DNA of 64,000 nt, from the NCBI GenBank assembly GCA_002007465.1, contig LNAC01000039.1, positions 3,681,159 to 3,745,158 of the forward strand, given 5' to 3'. The translations under genes were made by a program, and so were the position numbers. The notes below the pieces were generated by a model. That model saw nothing but the letters and a program-made list of their open reading frames with translations, was not told the origin of the DNA and ran no database searches. This document shows positions 13,060 to 24,342 of the stretch, piece by piece (position 1 is the stretch's first letter; the number at the start of each line of letters is the position of its first letter). Source of the DNA: Ailurus styani. Its lineage: Eukaryota; Chordata; Mammalia; Carnivora; Ailuridae.

Positions 13060-13790
13060 TTATATAAAGTCATGCTAGCTGCTATAAAAAACCCCAAGTT
13101 CTTAGTAACTTAACACAATTAAGGTGTGTTCTTGTGTCTATAAAATACAATTGGCTGTTACTGTTGTACAGTTTTCCACGTGGCCATTCAGGCACCCAAA
13201 CTCTCTTCATGTGGATATTCTCTAGAGCTATCATGTCCACTATGCTCACCACAAGCCTCATAAGACTGATGAACACTTGAAATGTGGCCACTGTAAAGTG
13301 AAATGTGCTGTAAGTAAAAAAAAGAGGTATACTGTAATAAAATACACATCAGATTTGAAGACAGTATAAAAAATATAAAACATCTCATTAATCTGTCTTA
13401 TAGTGATTATTTGTTCAACTGATAGTACTTTAGATATAAGGTTAAGTAAAATATATTATTACAATTAATTTTACCTGTTTTTGTTTACTTAATGACAAAT
13501 ATGTCTCGCTTTTATGGCTTACATTTTTTTTCTATTGGAGAGCACTGCTCTAGATCTTCTGTATCTTCTAGTCTTCTCCATGGCGAATTGACATGGTAGG
13601 TAGGAAAAGAGAGAGGATGAGGGGGTCACTTTACCTCCCCTCACATTCCATTAGCCAGGACTCAGTCACATGTCCACCCCTAACTTCAAGGGAAGAGGAA
13701 AAATGTAGTCTAGCTTTGTAGCCAAGAGGGGAAATGGATTTGGTTAATAACTAGTTAGTCTCTTGCACAAATCCCTAACTCATACCTTAT
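13060..13790 (+). repeat. Ancient interspersed repeat, family A (copy 2), split by hAT
   Basis: The left half includes ttcttagtaacttaacacaa; the right half includes ccattagccaggactcagtc, tcacatgtccacccctaact and aaatgtagtctagctttgta. A hAT element at 13228-13547 separates the halves. The whole lies inside the L1M, giving three nesting levels. Confidence 0.5.
13220..13555 (+). mobile_element. hAT (MER1-type) non-autonomous DNA transposon, copy 1
   Basis: Body 13228-13547 includes gaacacttgaaatgtggcc, aaatacacatcagatttgaa, aaatatattattacaattaa and the terminal ttctattggagagcactg. The flanks are ctctagag (13220-13227) and ctctagat (13548-13555), an 8-bp TSD with one mismatch, the size expected for hAT. 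Terminal inverted repeats are badly decayed. I suspect a MER58-like family, unverified. Confidence 0.75.
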
Positions 13791-13825
13791 ACCAATGTTA
13801 ATTATGATGAAAGGGTAAAATGTTT

Positions 13826-13878
13826 AAAAGGAAAGAAGGGAGGGAAGAAGGGAGAGAGGAAGGGAAGAAGAAGAAAAT
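13826..13878 (+). repeat. GAAG/GGAA-rich simple repeat
   Basis: Imperfect aaggaaag / aagggag units, purine-only on the plus strand. Confidence 0.85.
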
Positions 13879-14917
13879 ATAGACGAATTTTTCTAATTTT
13901 TAAAAGTAAGTTGCAGAAATATTTTTTGGAATTATTTTTTTAAATCTCAGGGTCAAGATACCCTTTCTAAGTATGACTTAAATTGTGGAAGTCTTAAAAG
14001 GAAAAGAATGATAAATTTAACTAATTTTAAAATTAAAAAAATTCTCAGCCAAACAAAACAAAACACCATTGATAAAGTAAAGACCAGTCAAATTCTAACT
14101 GGGAAAAATCTAGCACATTGAAATCTCAACCAAAGTGTAAATTTCCTAAAGTGTAAAGAGCACTGACAAATCAATTTTAGGAGAGCAAAACCACTCAATA
14201 AAGTAATGAGCCAGGGATGGGAAAACACAATTCACAGAAAAGGAATAAATGGTTCTTAAAGGTATGAAGAGATTCTTGAGTTTGCTTACAGTAAGAGAAA
14301 AGCAGAGCTACATTTTTGACCTGTCAGACTGGCAAAGAGGAAAAGACTAAAAACTTATCATGTTGGCAAGGGTGTGAGGCCATGCTCTTGAAGGTATAGA
14401 TTGGTCTAACCTCTGTGGAGAGCAATTCAGCAGTAAAATTTAGCATATCCTTATCCTTAGATCCAGTAAGTCCACTTACGGTCCTTTTCTGTAGGAATTT
14501 ATGTACAAATATACTTGTACATAAATGAAAAGACAAACTACAACAGTACAATAATCATGGCGAAAGTTTGGAAATACTTAAATGTTTATCAGTGTGGAAA
14601 TAGGGAAATACAATGGAATACGATAAAGCCATAAAAAGAATAAGGTGTAATATATATAGTCATGAAGCACTCGTCAAGATGTACTCTCAAGTGACTAAGG
14701 CAATGTAATAGTGTATTTATCGTATGGAAAGGTAGAGCAGAGATGGACTTCTGGGAGTGGAATGGGAATTTGGAAGATAATTAGGTGGCTGGAGGAAAGG
14801 GGTATGGGAGCAACTTTCCTTTTATAATATACCCTCATAAATGTTGTGCTGCTTGAATTTTGTAGACTGTGTATGGATTGCCCATTCAAATAAGTAAAAA
14901 AAAATACATTTTTAAAT

Positions 14918-15422
14918 TTTGGAAGCAAAGATGTTATTTGGGTCTTCTGAGAAGCAAACCCCAAATGAAATAAGACACTCAAGTGATTTACTGGGGAAAA
15001 AGGGCAGGGAGAGCCCCCAGATGGTGATGAAGGTCTGACCTCTGAGAAGAAGAAAGGGAAGGAAGGAAGGAAGTTCTCCTAAGGGCCAGTGGGGGTCCTT
15101 GAGCTAAAACTCCAGTCAGAAGAGTCCCATCTCATGCAGGAATGGGTGCCTTAGTCTCCCTTCTGCACTTGGTCATTGGCCAGGAGCCCCTGGAAAAGCA
15201 GCCTCAGAGCTCTTGGTGGCTTCAGAGCCCAGCAGCCGAGGTCTAGATCCCTGTGCTCCCTGCCACAGATCAGCCGGCCACAGCAGCTCCAGAATCTGTT
15301 CTGGCCATTCCTGTTCCAGGTCTGCCAGTACTTCTCTTATCTGATGAATTCCTTTTATTTTATGGTCATGGTGACTTGGACTTTTCTGGTTTTGAACGCT
15401 TTTTCCTTAGTCATTTGCTCAT
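14918..15422. other. Unassigned DNA, locally GC-rich
   Basis: No repeat recognised. The 106-codon frame beginning at 15176 runs into the ATTC/ATCC microsatellite and has no recognisable domain. Confidence 0.45.
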
Positions 15423-15722
15423 GCATTTGTTCATTCATTCATTCATTCATCCATCCATCCATCCATCCATCCAACCAGCAATTTATTAAGTACTAACAAT
15501 ATACTTTGCATTTTGCTAAGTCCCAGGGACACAGAGGTGAGCAAAGCAGACTTGGTTCCCAGACTCATGGACCTTACAGTTGGCTGAGCCAGTTGACATG
15601 AATCAGATGATCAGACAGCATGTAATTTCAAACTTTAGTAAGTGCTGTACAGAAGTGTTGTAAATCATGCGTGCATCTAACGCTACTCTGGGAGGTTGGA
15701 GAAGGCCCCCAGAAGAAGCAAA
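15423..15722 (-). repeat. L2 LINE 3' end with expanded (ATTC)n(ATCC)n tail
   Basis: A microsatellite of attc units, then atcc units (about 15428-15473), runs into aatttattaagtactaacaa and tgctaagtcccagggacaca, the reverse complement of the L2 3' end. The tetranucleotide is where the natural L2 terminal (TGAA)n repeat sits, so it is probably that tail expanded. Confidence 0.75.
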
Positions 15723-15764
15723 ACACTGGAAATATCTGCTTATTCAGAAAACAGGGAGAAGACA

Positions 15765-16850
15765 GAAGAACTTAAAGAACAAAACTAAAACCACCTGGAA
15801 TTCTAAAACCCAGAGATAACCTCAACTAGAAATTTTCTTCATTTAAAAAAATGCAATTGTCTAATATAGCACCTCCCAAAAGAAATAGAATGTGTATTCT
15901 ATGTTTAATTTTAAATGTTCTAGTAGCCACATTAAAAAAAAAGTAAAAAGAAACTGGCGAGATTAACAATAGAATTGATTTAGTCTAGTATGTCTAAAAT
16001 ATTGTCATTCGTGACATAATCAATAAAAAATTATTAATGAGGTAGTTTACATCATTTTTTCATGCTAAATCTTTGAAATCCAATATATGGTTGACACAGC
16101 ATCTTTTACTTTGAACTAGCCAGATTTCAAGTGCTTAATGGCCACACGTGGCTGGTGGCAATCACATTAGATCAAACAGGTTATATACGCCTATATAGGT
16201 ATGTAAATATGTATATACATGTATATGTAATATCATACTTGAGATCTTAATATATATTCAGTTTTATGTCTTTTTTTCCCAGTTAACACTATTTCACGTG
16301 CATTTTCCTGTAATGATGTTTTTAAAAATCATCTTAATATTGCCACAGCCAACTATTCTGTGGATCCGCCGTTATTTGTTGAACCATTTCCATGGTGTTG
16401 AAGGTTTAGGTTATCTTCAACTCTTCAGTATTATAAATCACGCTGGTTGTAATGAACATAGTAATAAACATAACTCTTCATTTGCCTCACAGCCCTGTTA
16501 CCTTACAAAACATTCTGGTTGGAGTTACTGGATCAGAGTGAATGAAGATTTTTCAGGCTCCTGAGACATTTTATCAAATTACTTTGAGAGAGGCTGTCCT
16601 CACCGCACCGTCAGCAGCCCTGAGCATGTATGTCTCACTGCAACTCTGGCAACAATGAGCACTATAATTTCTCCTAAATTTGTTAATTTGATTTGCCAAA
16701 TTTGGCATTTCCTTATTTTCACAGACAAGTCTTTGAATTTCAGAGGGGCTGAACGTTCTTTGTCTTTCTCTTCATTAGCTGATTCATTTCTAGTTTTAAA
16801 TTACTAATTTTCTTCTGTTAAAAGTGAATTAGTGGTGCCTCTTACATTGA
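15765..16850 (-). mobile_element. L1M LINE 3' region (antisense), split by hAT
   Basis: Antisense L1M 3' sequence: aacccagagataacctcaac at 15807, then after the hAT catgtatatgtaatatcata, tttcacgtgcattttcctgt and gttggagttactggatcaga. Degenerate, with no coding capacity. Confidence 0.6.
15866..16172 (-). mobile_element. hAT (MER1-type) element, copy 2, inverted relative to copy 1
   Basis: The reverse complement contains aagcacttgaaatctggcta and the same internal order as the 13.2 kb copy. Ends are ragged: tagcacctcccaaaagaa on the left and ccacacgtggctggtggcaa on the right. No clear TSD. Confidence 0.7.
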
Positions 16851-16914
16851 ATAGGGAAGGATTAGGTCTGACATTTGTGTTTATCTTTGTAAGCTAACAT
16901 GGTTTGACTGCAAA

Positions 16915-17285
16915 TTCCACCAACAATTGTTGAGTTCTTCGAACTGGGCAACACTGGGCTGGGTATTAGAGGAGATACACGGAGACATGGATGACCCTCT
17001 CCAGGAGCTTAAGATTGTGAAGGAGAAAGGCAGGCCACACGTGCAGCCTGCCCACCCACCTGGGTGTGAGCACAAACGGTGGTCTGGAAGTGCCCAGGGC
17101 CCACGAGGGCACAGAATGCGGCTGGGTTGTCTGCTCCAGAGGGATCAGGCTTCAGGAAGGAAGTGAAATTTGAGACAGGCCTTGAGGAATAAGGATCTCT
17201 GGGCAAGTGGAGTAGGGTAAGAAGGCCCGGCAGACACATGGAGGTGTGGAAAAGCTCCTGGTATTTCAAGGACAACTGGGATGAG
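16915..17285 (-). repeat. L2 LINE 3' fragment (antisense)
   Basis: Contains caacaattgttgagttcttc, gggctgggtattagaggaga, ctccaggagcttaagattgt and gagacaggccttgaggaata in antisense L2 order. Confidence 0.65.
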
Positions 17286-20200
17286 TCTGATAAAAGGTCA
17301 GTGATAGATGAAGTAGGAAGGCTGCTGGGGTCATGTTCCAGCAGAATTTAAATACTCTGCTAAGGCTTCGTTGTATAGATTTTGAGGATTGGTTGTACTT
17401 TTAAGCAGTTCTTTTTCCACATGAGAGAGAAAATCTGAATCCACAGAGCTTTTCAAGGGGAAAGGGTCTAAAGAGAGGAAATATCCTGTGTTCTCAGATC
17501 TTCTCCATTCGTCCCCCATGTTGATATGCACCCCCAAGGTTAACAGAAGATGCAGAATGGTAAATCATCATGGAAGTATAATGAACTCAGATCTGATCCA
17601 GATAGAAGAAATTAACCTGAAATCCTGTTGTTGTTGTTGTTTTACAACATTTTCATCCATAGTATCTTTGTAATGTTGGTTTCAACAAATGATTTCCTGG
17701 GTCATAAAGGAACATAGCCACTGAGACAGTGGACCTTCCTGATAGAGTCTAGCTCATAAATAACCAGGTCTCCCCATCTCAGAAATTTTCAACTAGGGTT
17801 GAAAATGCAGTGACCTCAGCTCCCTTGTGGGTATGTGCCCAGAGGGCAGCACTCCTGACTGGCTGCCCCCTCACAGGCTTCTAGCCACCGGGCACATCCT
17901 AACACCCCCAGCTGGACTGCAGGGACTGTCTCCCCTGAAGTCAGACGAGCAAGAAGAGATCAGCTTTGGTTCCTCAGAACCATACCCAGTGAGTCCAGTG
18001 AGACTGGCCAAGCAGCCGAGACAGTGTCAGAAGACTCCTGGGGCTGGCAGAGGCTTCCTGTTATGGTGGCAGCTCGGTCAGGTTCCAGCTTGACCCAGGT
18101 TTCTGCCAGGCCTCTTCTAGTCCTTCTTCTACCCCCTGCACTCTTTCCATCTTGACCCCTCCACCTCAACCATCTCCACCTTCACTACCCCTCTATGTCT
18201 ACCCCCACTACCCTCAGCCTCCTCCACCAGCCCCTCCCCGTTTACCATTGACAGCACACCTACCTCAGGTTCTAGTCCCCTGGAGGAACATGCGTTTGCC
18301 CCCCTCTAGAATAGGCTGACCGCTGACTACCTCTGACTCAGGAATGCTTTCTGCAACATCTGTATCTTCCTTCGTCTAAACCTAACCAACAATCTGAGTC
18401 CTACCCACCTCTGGGAAAGGAGGAGACAAGGCATCTAGGTTTCTAGTCTGGGGAGGGGAAGCACCCAGAAGCAGAAAAAGCCCCCTTCCGAGGAAGTCTT
18501 TTCCTCAGCAGTGTTCTTTTCAGAACGCAGGTGTGTTAGTAAAATTACAAACACATTCTGCTGGCTAAATCAAGTGGAATACACAAAACCCACCCCAGCA
18601 CTAGGTTCTACATTGTTGTTGAGGTGGGTTTTACAAATGCTAATGAACCACTCCATTTGGCCTCTTAGACAAGCACAATCCTCAGGCGATTTAACACTTC
18701 CTAATGCTTGAAACCGGCTTTGGGTCCTTAAACAGTGGGTGGCAGACAAGAGGGGCCCGCTGATTAGAAGCCCATTGGGCAGACTCTCCTAAAAAGGCCT
18801 GGGGCTGGATTAGTGTTCCTCTGGCCTTCTGTTCTCTGGTGTGGAGTGAGTGGGTGAAAGGTGAGAAGGTGGTACCCTTTTCTTGATCTCTTGGTTTTCC
18901 TTGGACTTTCTACCTAGAGTTTTCTGCACAAGAAGCGTAGGAGGATTCTTATACACACACACACTCGTCAGATAGGCTCTGTGAGGGGCTAGGTGAGGGC
19001 TAAGGCATATTTGGAGAAGAATGCGTGATCAAAACCCAGTCCCAGAGATGAATCCCAAATCTGTGGGTGTGTATTGGCAGAGAGGTGAGGGGCAAGACGA
19101 AACAGGGAGGATAAAGACTTGAGTTAGCAAGATTGCTTTTTAAAAATTATGACAATTCGAGAAGGCTTTATTTTCTGTTTAGAGTGAGAGACACCCTTTG
19201 TGCCATTTTCAGAGCAATTTTGCAAGAGGGCTGTCCTGCAATTCCAAAACAGTAGCTAAGAGGGGGGCACAACCAGGCCCTTCTGACTTTGGCTGGTTCC
19301 AGACAAAGTTTCTTTTGTCACTGCTGCTCGCCCTTACTCTGGGCTCTACCTGCTTGAGGGAAGGAGGGGAAGTTGGTGGGGGGCACATTAAATATTAGGA
19401 AACTAGAAGAAAAGAGCAAAGGAAACCTAGACTGCGGTCCGCCCTTCTGAGGTTTGTGGTCCAGGAACGATGATAGGAGACTGCCACCTATGGGCCAGGT
19501 TCCAGGGGAGCCCGCACGTGGGGTTCGGCTGGCCCCGATCTCCGGGTAGAAGGGGTTCTTGGTGGCACAGTCACCGCGCAGCAAAAGCACTCGTTCGGGA
19601 CAAGTGCGCATTTTCCTGATTGAAAGAACACTCTTTTCCTGCAAGGGAATCAACTTGTGAGCTGAGTTCTGTGTATAAAGAAAATAGTAAAACAGACGCC
19701 TCTGGACCCACCATCAAATTAAACAGATGTTCACATCATTTGGCTGCTAGGTGCCACGGCAGAGCCTCCCCTCCCTCCGCACACCACCTAAAATTTTATG
19801 GCTGCTTCATAAAGATGAATCAGGGTAATGAATCAGAGATAAACATCATCTAGCCGGGCCGTCCTGGTAGACAAGCTATAGGATAAATAACAACCGGGCA
19901 AACATCAAAGACATTACAGAGGATGCCTGTGAGGGATGGGAGGGCTGAAAGAGTGGAATCAGGCACAAAGGGGAAAAATAAAATCAAGTGAAATAGAACT
20001 AGAGAGGGGCCTCCCAGAACAGCGACGGTAATGGGCTAAGAACTGAAGGGTGTAATTGAATCAACTCTGCTCCGGAAGTGAAAAAGAAAAGAAAATTCTC
20101 AGGATTTGAGCTCGTGTGAGAGGAGGGGTCTGTTGTGTTAGAACAGTTTCAATAGAATCATACAATTGTCCTTTGATATTTGAGATCTATGTGTTCATGA

Positions 20201-20324
20201 ATAGTAAATTCTATTATTTCCATTGTGTTCCATTATAAAATCAAATCGGCCACCAAGTATCTACACAATATTGGATTTCGAGTGATTCAGCAAGCCCAGG
20301 TCCTGTTGCAGAGAAGGGAGTGTT
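17286..20324. other. Low-repeat unique DNA
   Basis: About 3 kb with almost no interspersed repeat. It holds a (TTG)n at about 17624-17640, a pyrimidine-rich tract at 18110-18242, a short (CA)n at 18954-18965, and a conserved-looking patch at 19680-19900. No exon could be supported. Confidence 0.5.
19680..19900. promoter_or_regulatory. Candidate conserved non-coding element
   Basis: Repeat-free sequence with two copies of atgaatcag (19815-19823 and 19828-19836), 13 bp apart, and then gataa at 19838, resembling paired AP-1/MARE half-site-like motifs with a GATA motif. Conservation is inferred only from lack of repeats and motif density. Confidence 0.25.
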
Positions 20325-20325
20325 G

Positions 20326-20432
20326 TAGGTGTGTCTGTGTTTGTGTGTTTCGTTGTATGTGCGAGTTTGTGTACGTGTGTGCGTGTGTGTATCAGTGTGT
20401 TTGTGTGACTGTGAAAGTGTGTGTGCGTGCAC
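20326..20432 (+). repeat. Imperfect (GT)n microsatellite
   Basis: About 105 bp of interrupted tgtgtg, with interruptions such as ttcgttgtatgtgcgag. The open frames here on both strands (63 and 75 codons) are low-complexity artefacts. Confidence 0.9.
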
Positions 20433-21009
20433 ATCTTGAATGGAGGACCTGAGGAGGTACTGTAACTCCAGGCTGAAGGGAGTTTAAAGGCCCTCTGCCC
20501 ATGGTGGCAGCTCCTAGAAGAAAGCTAAGCCCACCCAGGGAAGTGGCAGCCCCTGAAAAGCACAAGGACGGGCCCTGCGTGTGGCTCAGAGGCAGAGCAA
20601 AGCTATAGAATCTTCTACAGAAGTCAGCAGGTAAAACTTGGGGTGTCGGGCTGTACCTCTGGGGGATGCCTAAGGAAACACAACAAGGGGATTTCCCAGT
20701 ACTAACCAGGCTAGGTGCCAGAGAAAAATCCAGAAGCTGTAGGAGAAGACAGGAGCTGGCCAGAGCCATTTTGTTAACCCCACTGCTGGAGGGTTATTCT
20801 CCTTGATTCCTTAGTGAAAGGAACTAGCTCTTGATACTAGAGTCTACCAAATATCTTTAGGGCTTGTTGTACAGAAGCACACAAATAGTGCTCATTAGTG
20901 GCTCAGTTCTCAAAAAACCCTTTTATGTTTTATGTGTGAGCTCAAGGACCTCCAGGACACCTGGACAAGGAGGCTCCTCTCTCTCCGCCTCAGAGGCGTG
21001 AATAATAAC
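20433..21009. other. Unassigned DNA
   Basis: No recognisable repeat or exon. A 125-codon minus-strand frame at 20392-20769 shows no domain. Confidence 0.4.
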
Positions 21010-22640
21010 CGGTAAGATTTTGGTATCTTTAATGCATTTATAAATAATACATACTATTGTCTCACCTATTTTAATTTTTATGTGAATGATATTGCATATA
21101 AATATTTACTTTGCATCTTTTTAGCTGATCATTTTATATTTTGGATTTATCCATGCAGAGGACAGAGAGGTGGTTCACTCATGTTAGCTACTGTGCAGTG
21201 TAGCAGTGTATAATAATGGGCATTTCATTCCCCCCATTTTACCCCTGAAGGCCGGGTAGCTTGTCTCCACTTTTCAGCTAGTGCATGGAGTGCTGAAAAG
21301 AATGTTCTTTTATTTGTCTCTTGTTGGGCCCATGTATCTCTCAGGAACTTCTAGATACATCAAAGTGGAGTTGTTCATAGGTTATACATTAACTTAACCA
21401 GATATTGCCAGATCGCTGTCTGCAGTGGTTATATAATTTCACACTCCCACTAGCAACAGATGAGAGTTTTTATTTCTCTGTTCTCACCAACTGGTATTGT
21501 TGGTAATGTCAGCATTAAACAGTTTTTTTCCTACTCTAATAGTTGTGACATAATTCTATTTGTTGTAATTTGCCTCTCCTCCACGGCTAGTGAAGTCGAG
21601 CATATTTTCATGTGTCTCTTGACCGTTAAATGTCCTCCTCTGCTAATTGCTTCTTCGTATCCTTTGCCTTTTTGGTATTTTGTTATTTCTCTTCTTATTT
21701 TTAGGAACTTACTATACATTTTGGATACTTCTCTTGGAAGTGTAGGTTGCAGATATTTTCTCTAAGTACTTGTCTTTTTACTTTCTTATTGTTGTCATTT
21801 GTCATGGAGAAGTTTTGAAAAATTATGTGGTTCAATTGATCACTTTTCCATGATTTTTGGTGCTTTGCCCTTCTAGGATGTCATATATATTTTCCTATAT
21901 TTTGTCTAAATGTTTACAACTTTCCCTTAACATATTGGAAATTTATTTTTGTGCATGCTGTGAGTTATGAATATAATTTTTCCACTTGAGAATACTGTTA
22001 GCAAGTAGTCCCAGTGCCGTTTATGAAATAATCATCCTTTCCCTACTGACCTATAATGTCCCCTCTGTCACATTCGAAGTTCCTATGTATATAATAATGT
22101 TTCTAGGTTTTACCGAAAATCTGACCAATTGATCTGTTTACTCAGATACTGATACTAGAGTATTTTCATTTCTTTTAATTTACAGTGATTTGAGATTTGG
22201 TAGGGTGAGTCCTTTCTGTGTTTCAAAATTGTTTTGGCTATTCTTGGGCCTTTACTCTTAGAGCTGCATGAACTTTATGATCTCCTTATCCAGGTCAGTG
22301 AAGGAAAAAAATAGAAACACAACTCCCCAGAGATTTTTAATAGAATTTATTAAATGTTTAGTGTAAATCTAGGAGAACATTTATTGTGAAGCTCTTGTCT
22401 TTCCATATATGAACATATCACTTCATTTACTCAGGTTATCCTTTATGTCTCTCCCTAAGCTTTTAGAGTTTTCTCCATAAAAGTTATCATGTCTTTTGTT
22501 AGATTTACATCTAGGCACTGTGTATCTCTTTTATAGTGTTGAAATCTTTTGACTTCAACGTTACTCTTGCACGATCATTTAGCTGTATACAGAATTCTAA
22601 GTTGACAGTTATTTTCTCTCGAAATTCTGAATATAATTTC
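21010..22640 (-). mobile_element. L1M LINE 3' half (antisense)
   Basis: Antisense L1: acttctagatacatcaaagt, ttcacactcccactagcaac, ttctcaccaactggtattgt, gttttggctattcttgggcc and tatgtctctccctaagcttt follow L1 ORF2/3'UTR order. Degenerate. Confidence 0.75.
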
Positions 22641-22710
22641 TCTTAATGAACTAAGAATAGAAGGGAAACTCCTTAACCTGAAAAACAGTATCTAGCAAAA
22701 CCATAAAAAA

Positions 22711-22872
22711 TATTATTTTTTTTAAATTTCAAGTTTTCATGTAAATTCTAGTTAGTAGCATATATGGTAAAATTGGTCTCAGGTGTGGAATTTAGTGATT
22801 CATCATTTCATACAACACCCAGTGCTCAATACAAGTATCTCCTTAATACTCATCACCCATTCAGCCCATCCC
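22711..22872 (-). mobile_element. 5'-truncated carnivoran L1 3' end
   Basis: After a T-run (22716-22723) comes antisense L1 3'UTR sequence: gtggaatttagtgattcatc, aacacccagtgctcaataca and tactcatcacccattcagcc, a 3' end I associate with carnivoran L1s. The target repeat aaatattatt appears before the T-run and again after the nested SINE at about 23094-23103. Confidence 0.7.
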
Positions 22873-23106
22873 TCAACAAATATTCTTCTTCTTTTTTTTT
22901 TTTTAAAGGTTTTATTTATTCATTTGTCAGAGAGGGAGAGAGAGAGAGAGCACAAGCAGGGGGAATGGCCGGCAGAGGGAGAAGCAGGCTCTCTGCTGAG
23001 CAAGGAGGCAGACATAGGACTCAATCCCAGGACCCTGGGATCATGAACCAAAGGCACTCTTAACCAGCTGAGCCACCCAGGTGTCCCATCAACAAATATT
23101 ATTCTT
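22873..23106 (-). repeat. CAN-SINE inserted at an L1 junction, 18-bp TSD
   Basis: SINE body 22891-23088 with head gagccacccaggtgtccca. Direct repeats tcaacaaatattcttctt (22873-22890) and tcaacaaatattattctt (23089-23106) differ at one base. The duplication spans the L1 5' junction and its target repeat. Confidence 0.9.
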
Positions 23107-23224
23107 CATGGTGAAATGCTAAGAACATCCCACTTAAAGTCAGGATCAAGACAAGGAAAAATATTCAAATGCAATTTCATCCTTATTACCAGGAACAGAC
23201 AGAAAATGTAATAAAAAAAACCAC

Positions 23225-23690
23225 TATGTACAGTTGGATTTATTTAAATCTGAGTCCTAGTCTTTTACCTGGTATATTTCATCCATTAACATTTTTGTGA
23301 TTGCATATTGTGATGGACTTATTCTTTTATTGTGTGCTTTCTGTTCACCCTGTTGTTCTTTTTTTCTCCTTTTTGCTATAGAACTGAACGATTTTTTTCC
23401 TTCAAGTGATTCTATTGCTATTTTTCTCTATTTACTTTTAAATTTAGCAAGCATACTGTTCTACAATCTCGAAGGTTGATCAGTAGTCCTTGCTCTCCTT
23501 TCATATAAAATAAGGACTTTGGGATACTTTATCTCTAATGAGTCTTCCACTGTTTTCATTTCTTATTGTTGCAGCATTTTAGTTCCATCAATTTTTATAA
23601 CTTCTGTGTGTGCTTTTGCTACTATTTGATACATTCAGTGCTTGTTTACATTTGACTGTATGCTTATCAAATTCTTTACCCTTTATTGCT
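23225..23690 (-). mobile_element. L1-like fragment (antisense)
   Basis: AT-rich sequence including tgatggacttattcttttat, gtgtgctttctgttcaccct and ttgctatagaactgaacga, in the style of an antisense L1M/HAL1 interior. Family uncertain. Confidence 0.5.
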
Positions 23691-23716
23691 TTTTAAAAAA
23701 CATACTTACTGGAATA

Positions 23717-24061
23717 TATCATCGACCCTTGAGCAACACAGGGGCTAGGAACACCGACCCCCAACACAGTCAAAAATCTATGTATAATTTTTGACTGTCC
23801 AAACTTAACTACTAATAGCCTACTGTTGACTGGAAGCCTTACCAATAACATAAACAATCGTTTAACACCTATTTTGTATGTTATGTATGTTATATACTGT
23901 ATTCTTAAAATAAAGTAAGGAGAGAAAAGAAAATGTTAATAAGAAAGTCCTAAGGAAGAGAAAATACACTTACAGTACTGCCCTGTATTTATTTTTTTAA
24001 AAATCCATATAATAAGTGGACCCACCCGGTTCAAATGCATGCTGTTCAAGGGTCAACTGTA
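23717..24061. mobile_element. TA-flanked DNA transposon with inverted terminal repeats
   Basis: The left end tcatcgacccttgagcaaca and right end tgttcaagggtcaactg are inverted repeats of the form cagt.gacccttgaacaacac. The element (23719-24059) is flanked by TA at 23717-23718 and 24060-24061, the target duplication of Tc1/mariner-type elements. Removing the element restores the L1 sequence gaatataattcacatt. The interior holds acctattttgtatgttatg and the aataaagtaaggagagaaaa segment; no transposase. Family name not certain. Confidence 0.75.
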
Positions 24062-24096
24062 ATTCACATTCTATACAATTCACCCATTTAAAGTTT

Positions 24097-24307
24097 AAAA
24101 CTCAGTGGTTTTGGGCGCCTGGGTGGCTCAGTGGGTTAAAGCCTCTGCTTTCGGCTCAGGTCATGATCTCGGGGTCCTGGGATCGAGGCCCGCATCGGGC
24201 TCCCTGCTCAGCGGGGAGCCTGCTTCCCCCTCTCTCTCTGCCTGCTTCTCTGCCTCCTTGTGATCTCTCTCCCTCTGTGAAATGAATAAATAAAATCTTT
24301 AAAAAAA

Positions 24308-24342
<35 letters not shown>

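Larger units (their letters stand above)
9790..14917 (+). mobile_element. Degenerate L1M LINE, long composite copy
   Basis: ORF2-type sequence can be followed from about 10.1 kb (aatggtaggagattttaa near 10.23 kb; ctttggtcaaggaggaaatt near 10.56 kb) through agagcaattcagcagtaaaa (14.42 kb) to a 3' end at 14.9 kb (ggattgcccattcaaataag, then an A-run at 14896-14905). It is full of stops and indels and has no coding capacity. Later insertions split it: a SINE at 11.6 kb, an LTR-like element at 12.2-12.8 kb, and family-A repeat plus hAT at 13.06-13.79 kb. The 5' limit is uncertain. Confidence 0.8.
22641..23180 (+). mobile_element. L1 ORF2 fragment (sense), interrupted
   Basis: aactaagaatagaagggaaa and ccttaacctgaaaaacagta (left) and atggtgaaatgctaagaaca with gtcaggatcaagacaagg (right) are adjacent in L1 ORF2, but are here separated by a younger L1 3' fragment plus a SINE (22715-23100). 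Confidence 0.7.

Noticed and set aside
15423..15473. Possible CRISPR-like or minisatellite array
   Set aside because: It is an (ATTC)n(ATCC)n tetranucleotide tail of an L2, with no spacers. No CRISPR is expected in this genome.
24113..24185. tRNA gene
   Set aside because: It has A- and B-box-like sequence, but this is the tRNA-derived head of a SINE, with no cloverleaf and with a SINE body downstream. The same applies to the other SINE heads.
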